64,000 nt of DNA from Vibrio lentus (lineage in GTDB: Bacteria; Pseudomonadota; Gammaproteobacteria; Enterobacterales; Vibrionaceae). Both the position numbers and the translations under genes were made by a program. Below are positions 7,350 to 16,255 of this stretch, piece by piece. The notes beneath the pieces are model-generated. The model saw nothing but the letters and a program-made list of their open reading frames with translations, was not told the DNA's origin and did not search any database. Within the stretch, counting starts at the first letter, position 1, and each line of letters starts with the position of its first letter. The stretch covers positions 1 to 64,000 of the forward strand of contig NZ_MCZK01000102.1 in NCBI RefSeq assembly GCF_002875945.1, written 5' to 3'.

Positions 7350-10300
7350 CTAATAACCCGCAGTGGACGGTTTGATTCTATATAGAATAGCGAACATCAC
7401 TGGTACTACTATTAGCGTTAGTACGGTAGCAAAGCCTAAGCCTGCCATGATGGTAATCGCCATCGAGCCGAAAAATGCATCGAATACCAAAGGAATCATA
7501 CCCAAGATAGTCGTCAATGCTGCCATAGATACCGGTCGTACACGACTAATCGCACTGTCGACAACCGCTAAGTATGGGTCTTTACCTGTTGATAGTTCAG
7601 TGTTGATCTGGTCAAGCAGTACGATACCGTTTTTCAAGATCATGCCGCTTAGACTCAGTAAGCCCAAGAACGCTGTGAAGCTGAATGGCATATTAGTACC
7701 TAGCAGGCCAATCGAAACACCAATGATAGAGAGTGGTACCGTAAACCAAATCACAAGTGGCTTACGAAGCGAATTAAACAGAAGCATAGTGATGATAAAC
7801 ATCAGCAAGTAACCCATTGGCAGTGAACCAAATAGAGATTCTTGTGCATCTTTTGAGCTTTCGTATTCACCACCCCAACTGATGCTGTAGCCCTCTGGTA
7901 GATCTAATGCTTCTACCTTTGGTTTAACACGAGCAAACAAGCTTGCTGGCGTTTCATCACCCAATACGTCGTGGTCAGCCAGAACTGTTAGTGTGCGCTT
8001 TCTATCGCGACGTTGAATCAGTGGTTCAGACCATTGAAGCTCTACTCCATCAATCACTTGTTCAACTGGAATGTAAGTTTGTAGCGATGGGCTCCAAATC
8101 TTCACATTGTTCAGTGATTCAAAATCAAAACGCTCTTCTTCTGGTAAACGCGCCACGATAGGTAACATATGAGTACCATCACGCAGTAAACCGATGTTGT
8201 AACCGCCGAACGCCATTTGTAACGTCTCAGACAGATCAGTTTTTGAAATGCCAAGGCGACGTGCCTTTGATTCGTTAAACAGTGGCACTAGCTCTTTAGT
8301 GCGTTCACGCCAGTCGTGACGAACATTTCGTGAGCCTGGATCGGCAAGTAAGACGTCTTCGACTTCAACTGCAATGCTACGTAATACTTGAGGATCAGCA
8401 CCGATAATGCGCGCTTCAATCTTTGAAGCCGGTGACGGACCAAACTCAATCAGTTTGAACTGGAATGTCGGTTGCTCAAATTCGTTCGCTAAGTTTTTGT
8501 CTAACTCCGCTAGAACCTTAAACATGGTGTCACGGTCAGTGGTTCTTACTTGTAACTGGCTGTACGCTTCGTAGCTTTTCTCTGGTTGGTATGTCAGAGC
8601 GAAACGTTGCATGCCCTGCCCAACCGTCGTGGTTACAAACTCTACGTCGTCTTCTTGACGAATGTAGCTCTCAACCTTTTCAGTCTGCTTGATCGTTTCA
8701 CGTACATCCGTACCTTCTGGCATCCACATGTCTACGTAGAACATCGGTGTATTTGATGGCGGGAAGAACTGTTGCTTCACCTTACCAAAACCAACCACAG
8801 ACACGGCGAGCAATACGATCATGCTGACAACAGTTAACCATCTAAAACGCAATGCAAATTTCAGAGACGCACCGAATACTACGAACAGAATACCTTTATA
8901 TGGGTCTTCGTTCTCATCGACCTTGTCTTCTTCTTTAAGTAACATTTCAGCAAGGAATGGCGTTAGTGTTAGCGCCGTTACCCAACTCAAGAATAACGAG
9001 AAACACAGTACCCAGAACAATGAACCCATGAACTCGCCCGTTGCATCTTTCGATAATCCGATAGGTGCAAAAGCGGTAATCGCAATAATGGTCGCGCCCA
9101 ATAGTGGCCATTGCGTTTGTGTCACGATGTCTTTCGCTGCTTGAAGCTTGGTCTTACCTTTCTTCAAGCCAACCAAAATACCTTCAACGACAACAATCGC
9201 GTTGTCCACCAGCATACCGAGTGCGATGATCAAGGCACCTAGCGAGATACGGTGCAGTTCGACATCGTTGTAGTCCATAAGAATGAACGTACCAAATACG
9301 GTCAGTAGCAGTACTAAACCAATAATCAAACCACTGCGTAAGCCCATTGCAAAAAGCAGTACGATGATAACGATAGCAACGGCTTCTACTAGGCTGATTA
9401 GGAAGTCAGCCACTGACTTATCTACTTCTTGCGCTTGGTTGTAGAAGTAGTTCAGCTCTACACCGGCAGGTTTAATGCTTTCTAAGCGATCCAGCTCAGC
9501 ATCTAGCGCGTTCCCAATCTCAACGACGTTTACGCCTGAAGAGAACGCAATGCCTAGGTTGATCGCAGGTTTACCGTTGTAAGTTAATACATTACCCGGT
9601 TTTTCTTGGATACCGCGAGTAACCTCAGCGACATCTTTCAAGCGAATCAGATTACCCGTATCACGACCATGAATGATCAGGTTTTCTAGCTCTTCAACTG
9701 TGCTCAGCGTACCGTTAGGTTTAATGGTTAGGCTTTGGCCATTCAACATTACCTCGCCTGCCGATACCACACTGTTTTGTTGCGCTAACAGTGACGTTAC
9801 CGTCGACATATCTAGGTTCAGCGCCGCTAAACGCTCAAGTGACATCTCAACAAACAATTGCTCTTGTTGGTCGCCCGCGATGCTTACTTTGCCTACACCA
9901 TCGACCAGTTCGATTTCACGCGTTAGGTAATCTGCGTACTGCTTTAGCTCGACATAATCGTAGCCATCACCAGTCAGCATGATCATCACACCAAATACGT
10001 CACCAAAATCATCAATGATCTGAACTGAATTGACACCACTTGGTAGCGTTGGCTGTAGATCGTTGATCTTACGACGCATTTCATCCCAGATTTGTGGTAG
10101 CTCGTCTGGACCGTAGTCCATCTTCATGCTGACCATAATTTGAGACATGCCATTCGATGAGGTCGAAGTGATCTTGTCGATATAAGGGAGCTGTCTTATC
10201 TCTTTCTCAAGGGGGTAAGTCAGCTCTTCCTCAACTTCCATTGACGTAGCGCCAGGGTAAGTTGAAATAATCATTGCATCTTTAATGGTAAAAGCTGGGT

Positions 10301-10409
10301 CTTCTAAACGGGATAGATTACCAAAAGACGTCACACCGCCAATGGCCAAAATGACTAGAAACAGCCAGCTGATTACTTTGTTCTTTATTGAATATTCTGC
10401 GATGTTCAT
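7350..10409 (-). CDS. RND efflux permease, three-gene pump
   Basis: This 1019-residue inner-membrane antiporter has the RND layout: helix 1 (about 12-30), a large periplasmic loop, helices 2-6 (about 330-480), a second loop and helices 8-12. The proton-relay region in helix 4 reads GMLVDNAIVVVEG, so the AcrB Asp-Asp pair is Asp-Asn, as in several RND subfamilies. It should export drugs or toxic compounds with two fusion proteins and a TolC partner encoded elsewhere. Its ATG overlaps the stop of the upstream fusion-protein gene by four bases. The arrangement of two fusion proteins plus one permease recalls VexIJK/VmeTUV-type systems; substrate is unknown. Confidence 0.9.
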   Translation of the reverse strand: MNIAEYSIKNKVISWLFLVILAIGGVTSFGNLSRLEDPAFTIKDAMIISTYPGATSMEVEEELTYPLEKEIRQLPYIDKITSTSSNGMSQIMVSMKMDYGPDELPQIWDEMRRKINDLQPTLPSGVNSVQIIDDFGDVFGVMIMLTGDGYDYVELKQYADYLTREIELVDGVGKVSIAGDQQEQLFVEMSLERLAALNLDMSTVTSLLAQQNSVVSAGEVMLNGQSLTIKPNGTLSTVEELENLIIHGRDTGNLIRLKDVAEVTRGIQEKPGNVLTYNGKPAINLGIAFSSGVNVVEIGNALDAELDRLESIKPAGVELNYFYNQAQEVDKSVADFLISLVEAVAIVIIVLLFAMGLRSGLIIGLVLLLTVFGTFILMDYNDVELHRISLGALIIALGMLVDNAIVVVEGILVGLKKGKTKLQAAKDIVTQTQWPLLGATIIAITAFAPIGLSKDATGEFMGSLFWVLCFSLFLSWVTALTLTPFLAEMLLKEEDKVDENEDPYKGILFVVFGASLKFALRFRWLTVVSMIVLLAVSVVGFGKVKQQFFPPSNTPMFYVDMWMPEGTDVRETIKQTEKVESYIRQEDDVEFVTTTVGQGMQRFALTYQPEKSYEAYSQLQVRTTDRDTMFKVLAELDKNLANEFEQPTFQFKLIEFGPSPASKIEARIIGADPQVLRSIAVEVEDVLLADPGSRNVRHDWRERTKELVPLFNESKARRLGISKTDLSETLQMAFGGYNIGLLRDGTHMLPIVARLPEEERFDFESLNNVKIWSPSLQTYIPVEQVIDGVELQWSEPLIQRRDRKRTLTVLADHDVLGDETPASLFARVKPKVEALDLPEGYSISWGGEYESSKDAQESLFGSLPMGYLLMFIITMLLFNSLRKPLVIWFTVPLSIIGVSIGLLGTNMPFSFTAFLGLLSLSGMILKNGIVLLDQINTELSTGKDPYLAVVDSAISRVRPVSMAALTTILGMIPLVFDAFFGSMAITIMAGLGFATVLTLIVVPVMFAILYRIKPSTAGY

Positions 10410-11461
10410 TCTGCTTTTCCTGACAATTGGATTCCGTCACGGAGTTTTCTTAGATTCGAATTTACGAGTAGCTCACCTTGTTCAACACCATGCGCGATAA
10501 GTGCGCCTTGGCCGCTGATCTTGTCGACTTCAACTTCGCTTTTGAATGCTTGCCCATCTTCCATTTTCCACACGTAAAATTGGTTCGCTTCAGCGCCTGC
10601 TTGTAGCGTCGTCATCGGCAACTGGTAACCTTGAACATCACTCAGGCCCGCTTTCGCCATATCCACATTGACCGTAACGCTGGTACCCGGCAGAATTTCA
10701 CTTTCAGGTTGTTGCATCTGCATCCAAAACTCGTAAGTGCGAGATTGCGGGTGCAGTTCACTGGTGTGCTCTAGATACGTTAGAGGGTATTGTCCAGAGT
10801 GGCCGCCAAAGGTTGCGTCAGGTCGATAGCTGTTCGAACGCATATCTGGGCTGATAGACGCTAAGATCGAATCTGATACTTGAATTCGCACATACACCTT
10901 GTCGTTCTGGTACACGCTGAGTAACGTTTCACCCGGTGTGGTGTTTTCGAAACGTTGCTTATCGACGGTTGAAACCGTTCCAGAAAATGGCGCTAAAAGC
11001 TCTGTGTAACTCAGCTTACGCTCTGCTGCAGCCAAATTAGCCGATGCCAGTTTATAGTTAGCGGTCAGTTGATCGTGTTCTGATTGCGACAACATCTTGC
11101 TGTCAAACATCTCAGACCCACGTGCCAGTTGCTTGCTCGCTAATTTGAATTGAGATTTAGCGTCTGTCAGATCTTGAAGGTATGTCGCGTTGTCTAAGGT
11201 CGCCAGTAGCTGACCTTTTTCGACCTTGTCACCGGCTTCAACCAATACTTGTTGAATCTCACCAGCAAGCTTAAATGCCAATGGTGTGAGCTCCGCAGGC
11301 ATCACCTGTCCGTTAAAACTTCTGAATTGATCAGTCAGTGGCGCACCTACTTCAAAGGTTGAAACCAAAAGTGAAGGTTGCTCACGGTGCTCGGTTCCAT
11401 TGTTACAGGCTTGAAGCAATAACGCAGATACAACCACAACTGATAATTTGGAAAGGTTCAT
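10406..11461 (-). CDS. RND membrane-fusion lipoprotein (second)
   Basis: The 351-residue protein has a lipoprotein signal peptide with lipobox LLQAC (Cys19), then the barrel-sandwich, coiled-coil hairpin (about 95-165) and beta-barrel regions of RND periplasmic adaptors. The lipoyl-like half motif VEAGDKVEKGQLLATLD is clear. It links the permease to an outer-membrane channel. It overlaps the next gene (permease) by four bases and the previous adaptor by one base (TAATG), so the operon is tightly coupled. Having two different adaptors suggests a mixed adaptor ring. Confidence 0.9.
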   Translation of the reverse strand: MNLSKLSVVVVSALLLQACNNGTEHREQPSLLVSTFEVGAPLTDQFRSFNGQVMPAELTPLAFKLAGEIQQVLVEAGDKVEKGQLLATLDNATYLQDLTDAKSQFKLASKQLARGSEMFDSKMLSQSEHDQLTANYKLASANLAAAERKLSYTELLAPFSGTVSTVDKQRFENTTPGETLLSVYQNDKVYVRIQVSDSILASISPDMRSNSYRPDATFGGHSGQYPLTYLEHTSELHPQSRTYEFWMQMQQPESEILPGTSVTVNVDMAKAGLSDVQGYQLPMTTLQAGAEANQFYVWKMEDGQAFKSEVEVDKISGQGALIAHGVEQGELLVNSNLRKLRDGIQLSGKAE

Positions 11462-12549
11462 TAAATACCGCCCTCACGTAACCAAGCTTTTACTTGTTGC
11501 CCATCAGATAACACATCGACACCCGCTTCTACGATCAGGTCGCCTGAAGACAGCCCTTCAATAACCTTGCCTTGCCCATCAAGGGTGACTTGTACTTTAG
11601 AAATCAATTGAGACTCTGGGTTGTAGCGCCACAGTTCACCGTGGCCTGCTTCTTTGCTTAACCAAGCTGAATCAACAATGCCAATACCGTAGTCCGACTT
11701 ATTTTTCTGAACTTCAACTTGTGCCGTCATGCCAGAAAGCAGATTAATACCTTCGGGTTTCTCGATAGACACAACCGCTTGATAGCTGTTGGTGTCTTCG
11801 TCTGGTTGAGTTGAGATCTCTTTAAAACGCGTTGGGATACGAATGCCGCGGTGGCTATCCATCACAACCCACATGTTTGAGCTAGTTAGGTCTTGGATAG
11901 AACGGTCTTCAAGCTTTGATACCGGAATAGAGAAAGTCACATCCATCTCGCTGTGATTCAAAATATTAAGTACTGGCTGCTTTTCAGCGATTAACTGATA
12001 TTGCTTACCAAACACCATCGATACCACGCCATCGAATGGAGCAACTAATGTGGTGTAACCAAGGTTTGTTTGTGCTTGGTCCAACTCAACTTCAGCGGCA
12101 GTAAAGGTGTTTACGGCTTGGTCGTAGTAATCCGTGCTTACAAGCTTCTTCGAGTACAGCTCAGACGCTTGCTTGTATTGGCTGTTCGCCAGATCAAATT
12201 TTGCTTGTGCTGCATCAACCGCAATGCGGTAATCCGTTGCATCTAGTACAGCGAGTACTTGGCCTTTCTTCACCTCTTGTCCCATACGAACAGAGAACGT
12301 TTCAATATCTCCACCCACTTGGAATGAAAGTGCGGCACGGTCGGTCGCATCCACTTTTGCGATAAAGCTATCAAGCTCGATATCCGTCTGCTGAGGGATC
12401 TCAAACAGCTTGACTGGCTTAACAACTTGAACCGTTTCTTCTGACTGAACCTTATTACATCCGGTCAAAGAGCCTGCGAGTAATAGTGCAGCAAACGCCA
12501 CTCCTATCTGCTTACCCGCCTTGGCTTGAATAGACAACTTGGATTGCAT
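11461..12549 (-). CDS. RND membrane-fusion lipoprotein (first)
   Basis: The 362-residue adaptor is the first gene of the pump operon. It has a long N-region, a hydrophobic stretch and lipobox LTGC (Cys near residue 31). The hairpin and barrel-sandwich regions follow, with VRMGQEVKKGQVLAVLD and the matching VAPFDGVVS half. It is a periplasmic adaptor for the permease two genes downstream. The start has GGAG-like sequence upstream, and the promoter shared with the TetR gene carries inverted repeats. Confidence 0.9.
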   Translation of the reverse strand: MQSKLSIQAKAGKQIGVAFAALLLAGSLTGCNKVQSEETVQVVKPVKLFEIPQQTDIELDSFIAKVDATDRAALSFQVGGDIETFSVRMGQEVKKGQVLAVLDATDYRIAVDAAQAKFDLANSQYKQASELYSKKLVSTDYYDQAVNTFTAAEVELDQAQTNLGYTTLVAPFDGVVSMVFGKQYQLIAEKQPVLNILNHSEMDVTFSIPVSKLEDRSIQDLTSSNMWVVMDSHRGIRIPTRFKEISTQPDEDTNSYQAVVSIEKPEGINLLSGMTAQVEVQKNKSDYGIGIVDSAWLSKEAGHGELWRYNPESQLISKVQVTLDGQGKVIEGLSSGDLIVEAGVDVLSDGQQVKAWLREGGI

Positions 12550-12582
12550 GATGCTTCTCCATTTAATTATTATGATTTATTA

Positions 12583-12640
12583 CACAGGTGGGCAGTATAT
12601 TCAAAATCTCGGAATCTACAAGCTTTACTTTCCACCTGTG
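12583..12640. promoter_or_regulatory. Candidate TetR operator in the RND/TetR divergent promoter
   Basis: CACAGGTGG (12583-12591) and its exact complement CCACCTGTG (12632-12640) lie 40 bases apart. Both half-sites are followed by CAGTAT in the same direction on the plus strand. On the minus strand a likely pump promoter (TTGTAG, 16 bases, TATACT) runs through the region, with its -10 beside one half-site. This fits repression by the adjacent TetR protein. Confidence 0.5.
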
Positions 12641-12690
12641 CAGTATTTTTTATTTGAGTAAAAACAGTGTAGAATGTGGTAATCAGGTAA

Positions 12691-13446
12691 ATGTGTGAAA
12701 TGAAGATGACTGAAAAGAAACAAGGTAGAAGAAGCGCTAAAGACGCTGAAGAGACTCGATTTCAAATAATGGCTGTTGCAGCAGATATGTTTTGTGATGC
12801 AGGTTATGAACGAGTTTCGTTACGTAATATCAGCGAAAAAGCTGGGGTGTCTCATAGCCTCATTCGCCACCACTTTGGTAGCAAAGAGAAGATATGGCAT
12901 GCAATAAGTGATTGTTTACACTCATATTTTCAGTCTTATATCAGCAAGATCATGCAAGAGTTACCAAAAGACATTGCGCCAAATATTTCGATCTATTTAT
13001 TCGCGATGCGCCTTTTTACCAACATGATTCACTCACACAGACCGATGCAACTTCTCTCGGATTCTGTACGTCAAGAAGATAACTTGGTTGATTATTTTAT
13101 CGACAACGTGGGCGACCTTGAGTACGAAATCAATATGCTGGCTGACCAATACAACAAAGCAAATCCGGAAAAAACCGTTAATATTTTCGAAATAAAATGG
13201 CAAATGATCATGTTCGCCAACGGAGCGGTTTGTTTAACTCCTTTCATGGAAAGCACTTGGAACGAAGGCGACATGGAAACGAGTGCAGAGGAAGCTTTAA
13301 TGAAGCATTGGCAAATGTTCAATTCGCAGATGATCAATCAATTTAATATTGAGGAGAAATGGGTACTTAACCCGGCGACTCTTGAAGAGCTAATTTACGA
13401 AGTGCCTTGCGTGTGGAAGTGTAATCCAGAACACAATAAATCCTGA
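12691..13446 (+). CDS. TetR-family regulator of the RND operon
   Basis: The 251-residue protein has an N-terminal TetR DNA-binding domain (about residues 18-65, with YERVSLRNISEKAGVSHSLIRHHFGSKEKIW) and a larger helical ligand-binding domain. It is divergent from the pump operon and the intergenic region holds matched inverted repeats, so it probably represses the pump and itself. Three Met codons (residues 1, 4 and 6) are close together; the first has AGG four bases upstream, and the exact start is uncertain. The ligand is unknown. Confidence 0.88.
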   Translation: MCEMKMTEKKQGRRSAKDAEETRFQIMAVAADMFCDAGYERVSLRNISEKAGVSHSLIRHHFGSKEKIWHAISDCLHSYFQSYISKIMQELPKDIAPNISIYLFAMRLFTNMIHSHRPMQLLSDSVRQEDNLVDYFIDNVGDLEYEINMLADQYNKANPEKTVNIFEIKWQMIMFANGAVCLTPFMESTWNEGDMETSAEEALMKHWQMFNSQMINQFNIEEKWVLNPATLEELIYEVPCVWKCNPEHNKS

Positions 13447-13483
13447 TACTGTTCTCCAAGTCCGAAGCAAGTGTACTTAATAC

Positions 13484-13525
13484 AAAAACGCGCCGTTACA
13501 GAATCAACTGTAACAGCGCGTTTTT
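13484..13525. terminator. Bidirectional terminator, tetR/helicase
   Basis: AAAAACGCGC and GTTACAG pair with CTGTAAC and GCGCGTTTTT around a six-base loop. Runs of A and T on both sides suit both convergent genes. Confidence 0.85.
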
Positions 13526-13565
13526 ATATGTATAGATCTTTAATCTAGTTCTTTAGATCGGCTTA

Positions 13566-14837
13566 TTAGCGACGTGCTTTACCGCGGTTTTGGTGAATCT
13601 TAAGCTTTGCTTTCATCTTACGTTTTTCTGATGAGCGACCCTTACTGCGACCACCTCGATCAGGTGCCACGTCTTTCTCAAGGCTTGGTTCAAAGCCTTC
13701 TAGCCACTCTTGAGGTAAACGTGTATCCAGTAATCGTTCAATATCACCCAGTAGGTAAGCTTCATCCTGACTCATCAAAGAAATCGCTAAACCGCTGTTG
13801 CCTGCGCGGCCTGTACGTCCAATGCGGTGAACGTAATCTTCAGCTTTAAATGGCATGTCATAGTTAACCACTTGTTCTAGTTGCTGAATGTCGATACCAC
13901 GAGCTGCCACGTCGGTTGCAATCAACGCACGCACCTTGCCTGATTTGAAATCGTCCAGTGCCTTTTGGCGCGCACCCTGGCTCTTATCACCATTGATTGA
14001 TGCCGCTTTAATGCCGTCTAGCTTAAGTTCTTTTACTAGCGCATCCGTACCCTGCTTAGTTTTAGTGAATACCAACACTTGTTGCCAGTTCTTTGAACCG
14101 ATCAAGTAAGCCAGCAGTTCACTCTTACGTGATTTATCAACCGGATAAACCATCTGGGTAACCGTGTCCGCAGTGCTGTTTTTTGGCGTGACTTGAATTT
14201 CACTTGGCGACTGCATCATACGGTGAGCAATCGTCTTAATCTTATTATCAAACGTTGCCGAGAAAAACAGGGTCTGACGAACGTCATTCATGCGTGAAAG
14301 AATGCGTTTAATATCAGGCATGAAGCCCATGTCCAACATGCGATCCGCTTCATCAAGTACCAACACTTCAGTGTGGTTTAGTACGATGTTCTTAGTGAAA
14401 ATATGGTCGATAAGACGACCAGGCGTTGCCACCAAGATATCTGCGCCGCCACGTAGGTTATCAGTTTGAACCTTCATGCTTACGCCACCGTAAGCCACAA
14501 CCACTTTAATGTCGGTACCTTTTGCGTAGCTGGTTACGTTATCAAACACTTGTTGTGCCAGTTCACGTGTTGGCACTAATACCAATGCACGAACTAACTT
14601 AGGGTTTGGGATAACGTTGTCTTTAGTCTCGATTAACCTCTGAATAATCGGCAAACCAAAAGCTGCCGTTTTACCCGTACCCGTTTGCGCACCAGCCAAT
14701 ACATCTTTGCCTTCTAGCACCAATGGAATCGCTTGCTCTTGAACACTGGTTGGAGCCGTAAAGTTAAGCTCGGTGAGTGTTGTAAGCAGTTGGTCAGACA
14801 ATCCAAGTTGGTTAAAAGATTTAGTAGGTTCAGACAT
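13566..14837 (-). CDS. rhlE: DEAD-box RNA helicase, RhlE type
   Basis: The 423-residue ATP-dependent RNA helicase has the full motif set: Q motif (residues about 5-35), AQTGTGKT, PTRELA, TPGR, DEAD (VLDEADRMLDMGF), SAT (FFSATF), and HRIGRTGRAG near the end of the core. A short, very basic tail (GRSKGRSSEKRKMKAKLK) follows, typical of RhlE-like proteins that bind RNA non-specifically. Roles in ribosome assembly and RNA turnover are known for the family. It is a single gene; rhlE is the closest family name, although DEAD-box paralogues are hard to tell apart. Confidence 0.85.
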   Translation of the reverse strand: MSEPTKSFNQLGLSDQLLTTLTELNFTAPTSVQEQAIPLVLEGKDVLAGAQTGTGKTAAFGLPIIQRLIETKDNVIPNPKLVRALVLVPTRELAQQVFDNVTSYAKGTDIKVVVAYGGVSMKVQTDNLRGGADILVATPGRLIDHIFTKNIVLNHTEVLVLDEADRMLDMGFMPDIKRILSRMNDVRQTLFFSATFDNKIKTIAHRMMQSPSEIQVTPKNSTADTVTQMVYPVDKSRKSELLAYLIGSKNWQQVLVFTKTKQGTDALVKELKLDGIKAASINGDKSQGARQKALDDFKSGKVRALIATDVAARGIDIQQLEQVVNYDMPFKAEDYVHRIGRTGRAGNSGLAISLMSQDEAYLLGDIERLLDTRLPQEWLEGFEPSLEKDVAPDRGGRSKGRSSEKRKMKAKLKIHQNRGKARR

Positions 14838-14894
14838 AGTATGATGCTCAAAGATTAAATAGGCGCGGATTGTAGCAAACCTGCATTACGCTGT

Positions 14895-15506
14895 TTACCT
14901 TTCCTTTTGATTTTTCGTCAATTGAAGCGCACTAAACTGGTTTGCTTCTTCTAAAACGCTTGGATATAGCTCATTAAAGTGACACTGCAACTTATTATAG
15001 TGGCGTTCTAGGTCGTCATAACAGTTTTTGAGCATACCTAGCTTAGGCCTTCTCAACGCCATTCGTTGTAATACCAATTCAATGGAAGACATGTCTTGAT
15101 AGCTTTCCAACCACCGCTTTTCCGCCATTTTTTGATGAATAGTAATGAAGTTTTTAGGCCAGTGTGACTCTTGATGTTCGAAAATCTGCTGATGACTGTC
15201 TGAACAAAAGTGCTCTAATGACTGTGTCGAGAACTGCCCCCAATGATTGGCTAAGCAGTGATCCCAGAAGACATCGAGAGCAATAGGAGCAAAACGCTTT
15301 GTTTGATCTGAAAAGAGAGATTTTGCAGAACGAGACACATCATGACGGTCGGTATAGCTATCGACGAATCGATGAAGTCTTATCCCGTTAGAAAGCGAAC
15401 CTGAATAGTGTTTATTAGGGTCACCCTTAACGAAGTCACCTAACAGATTACCGGCTAAGTTACTGTTGCAGTGTTGGGCGATGTGCAGGTGTGCGAGAAA
15501 GTTCAT
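14895..15506 (-). CDS. acpH: Acyl carrier protein phosphodiesterase AcpH
   Basis: The 203-residue protein matches AcpH (DUF479), beginning MNFLAHLHIA, with GNLLGDFVKGDP and LHRFVDSYTDRH followed by FAPIALDVFWDHCLA. AcpH is a metal-dependent enzyme that removes the 4'-phosphopantetheine arm from holo-ACP. Conserved His and Asp residues lie in these motifs. The length is normal for the family. It is transcribed alone or with the helicase; no operon signal is visible. Confidence 0.9.
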   Translation of the reverse strand: MNFLAHLHIAQHCNSNLAGNLLGDFVKGDPNKHYSGSLSNGIRLHRFVDSYTDRHDVSRSAKSLFSDQTKRFAPIALDVFWDHCLANHWGQFSTQSLEHFCSDSHQQIFEHQESHWPKNFITIHQKMAEKRWLESYQDMSSIELVLQRMALRRPKLGMLKNCYDDLERHYNKLQCHFNELYPSVLEEANQFSALQLTKNQKER

Positions 15507-15680
15507 TGAACCTCATTAAAGTATCGAGAACTAAGTAACATGGTAAACGTACTCGTTTATCTTCGCGAACTTTAATGAGGATAGTTTTGATATGACGTGT
15601 GAGCGAATGAGATTTGCTCAGTTTAAGAATTGTCTAATTTGAGAACGTTGAACTACCGAAATCTTTAGTTCAGGTAAAAC

Positions 15681-15809
15681 TTAGTTCGAAGACTTAAAAA
15701 GTTCTTCTGCTAATTGTTTAACTGTTTGTTCATAGTCAGATAAATCAATGCCAATTTCCATAGCATCTAACAACTCAAGACTTTCGTCATTATAAGATTG
15801 GTCACTCAT
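15681..15809 (-). CDS. Small acidic protein, 42 residues
   Basis: This 42-codon ORF starts MSDQSYNDESLELLDAM and ends ELFKSSN. A strong GAGGGGGC Shine-Dalgarno sequence lies just before the ATG. The protein is acidic and likely helical, with no signal peptide or cysteine. I do not recognise it. A perfect 13-bp palindrome, GGACATAATGTCC (15834-15846), sits upstream and could be an operator. The ribosome-binding site is the main evidence that it is real. Confidence 0.55.
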   Translation of the reverse strand: MSDQSYNDESLELLDAMEIGIDLSDYEQTVKQLAEELFKSSN

Positions 15810-15833
15810 AGTGCCCCCTCTATTCCTTGATGT

Positions 15834-15846
15834 GGACATAATGTCC
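15834..15846. promoter_or_regulatory. 13-bp palindrome upstream of the 42-residue ORF
   Basis: GGACA and TGTCC are separated by three bases, about 25 bases before the small ORF's start codon on the minus strand. It could be an operator near its transcription start. Confidence 0.3.
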
Positions 15847-16089
15847 TGTTAACTAGTGCACCATCTTGGACTTATATTATGTCACTTTGATGAACGCACT
15901 CTACTCTACCCATTCCATATTTATAGCTTGAAGCTACTCGCGTTCATTAACGCTTGTTTACGTTAAAGGGGTATACGCGAACGACATATGTACTGCCACC
16001 TTACACCAAGTACAACAAATTACTCTACAAATTTTGAAGCCGATCATGGTCAAACGTTTGCTTAGGCATTTTCGATGCCCTGCCACCCA

Positions 16090-16130
16090 CCACTGTAAAC
16101 ATTAATTTACAGTGGATATTTTTAATTACA
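16090..16130 (+). promoter_or_regulatory. Strong and weak TyrR boxes upstream of tyrP
   Basis: TGTAAA-N6-TTTACA (16094-16111) matches the strong TyrR box exactly, and its arms extend to 10 bp (CCACTGTAAA and complement, 16090-16115). One base later TGGATA-N6-ATTACA (16113-16130) has the form of a weak box. Tandem strong and weak boxes are the known arrangement at E. coli tyrP. They lie 126-162 bases before the permease start. Confidence 0.75.
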
Positions 16131-16255
16131 TTAGAGATTGCATTTGGAATTAAACTCAATCAGAATACTTCAAAATCGAGATATTCTTTGGGTTTATGCG
16201 CTTAAGCTAGAAGAATTACAATGAAAACACACTCTAACGTAAAGAATTATATACA

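Noticed and set aside
7363..7812. Long plus-strand ORFs inside the RND gene, and similar antisense ORFs in dsdA, gcvP, glyA and fhs
   Set aside because: They are shadows of well-conserved genes, with no ribosome-binding site or recognisable domain.
16048..16063. PurR box upstream of tyrP
   Set aside because: The core AAACGTTTGC is there, but the outer positions do not fit and tyrP is explained by TyrR.
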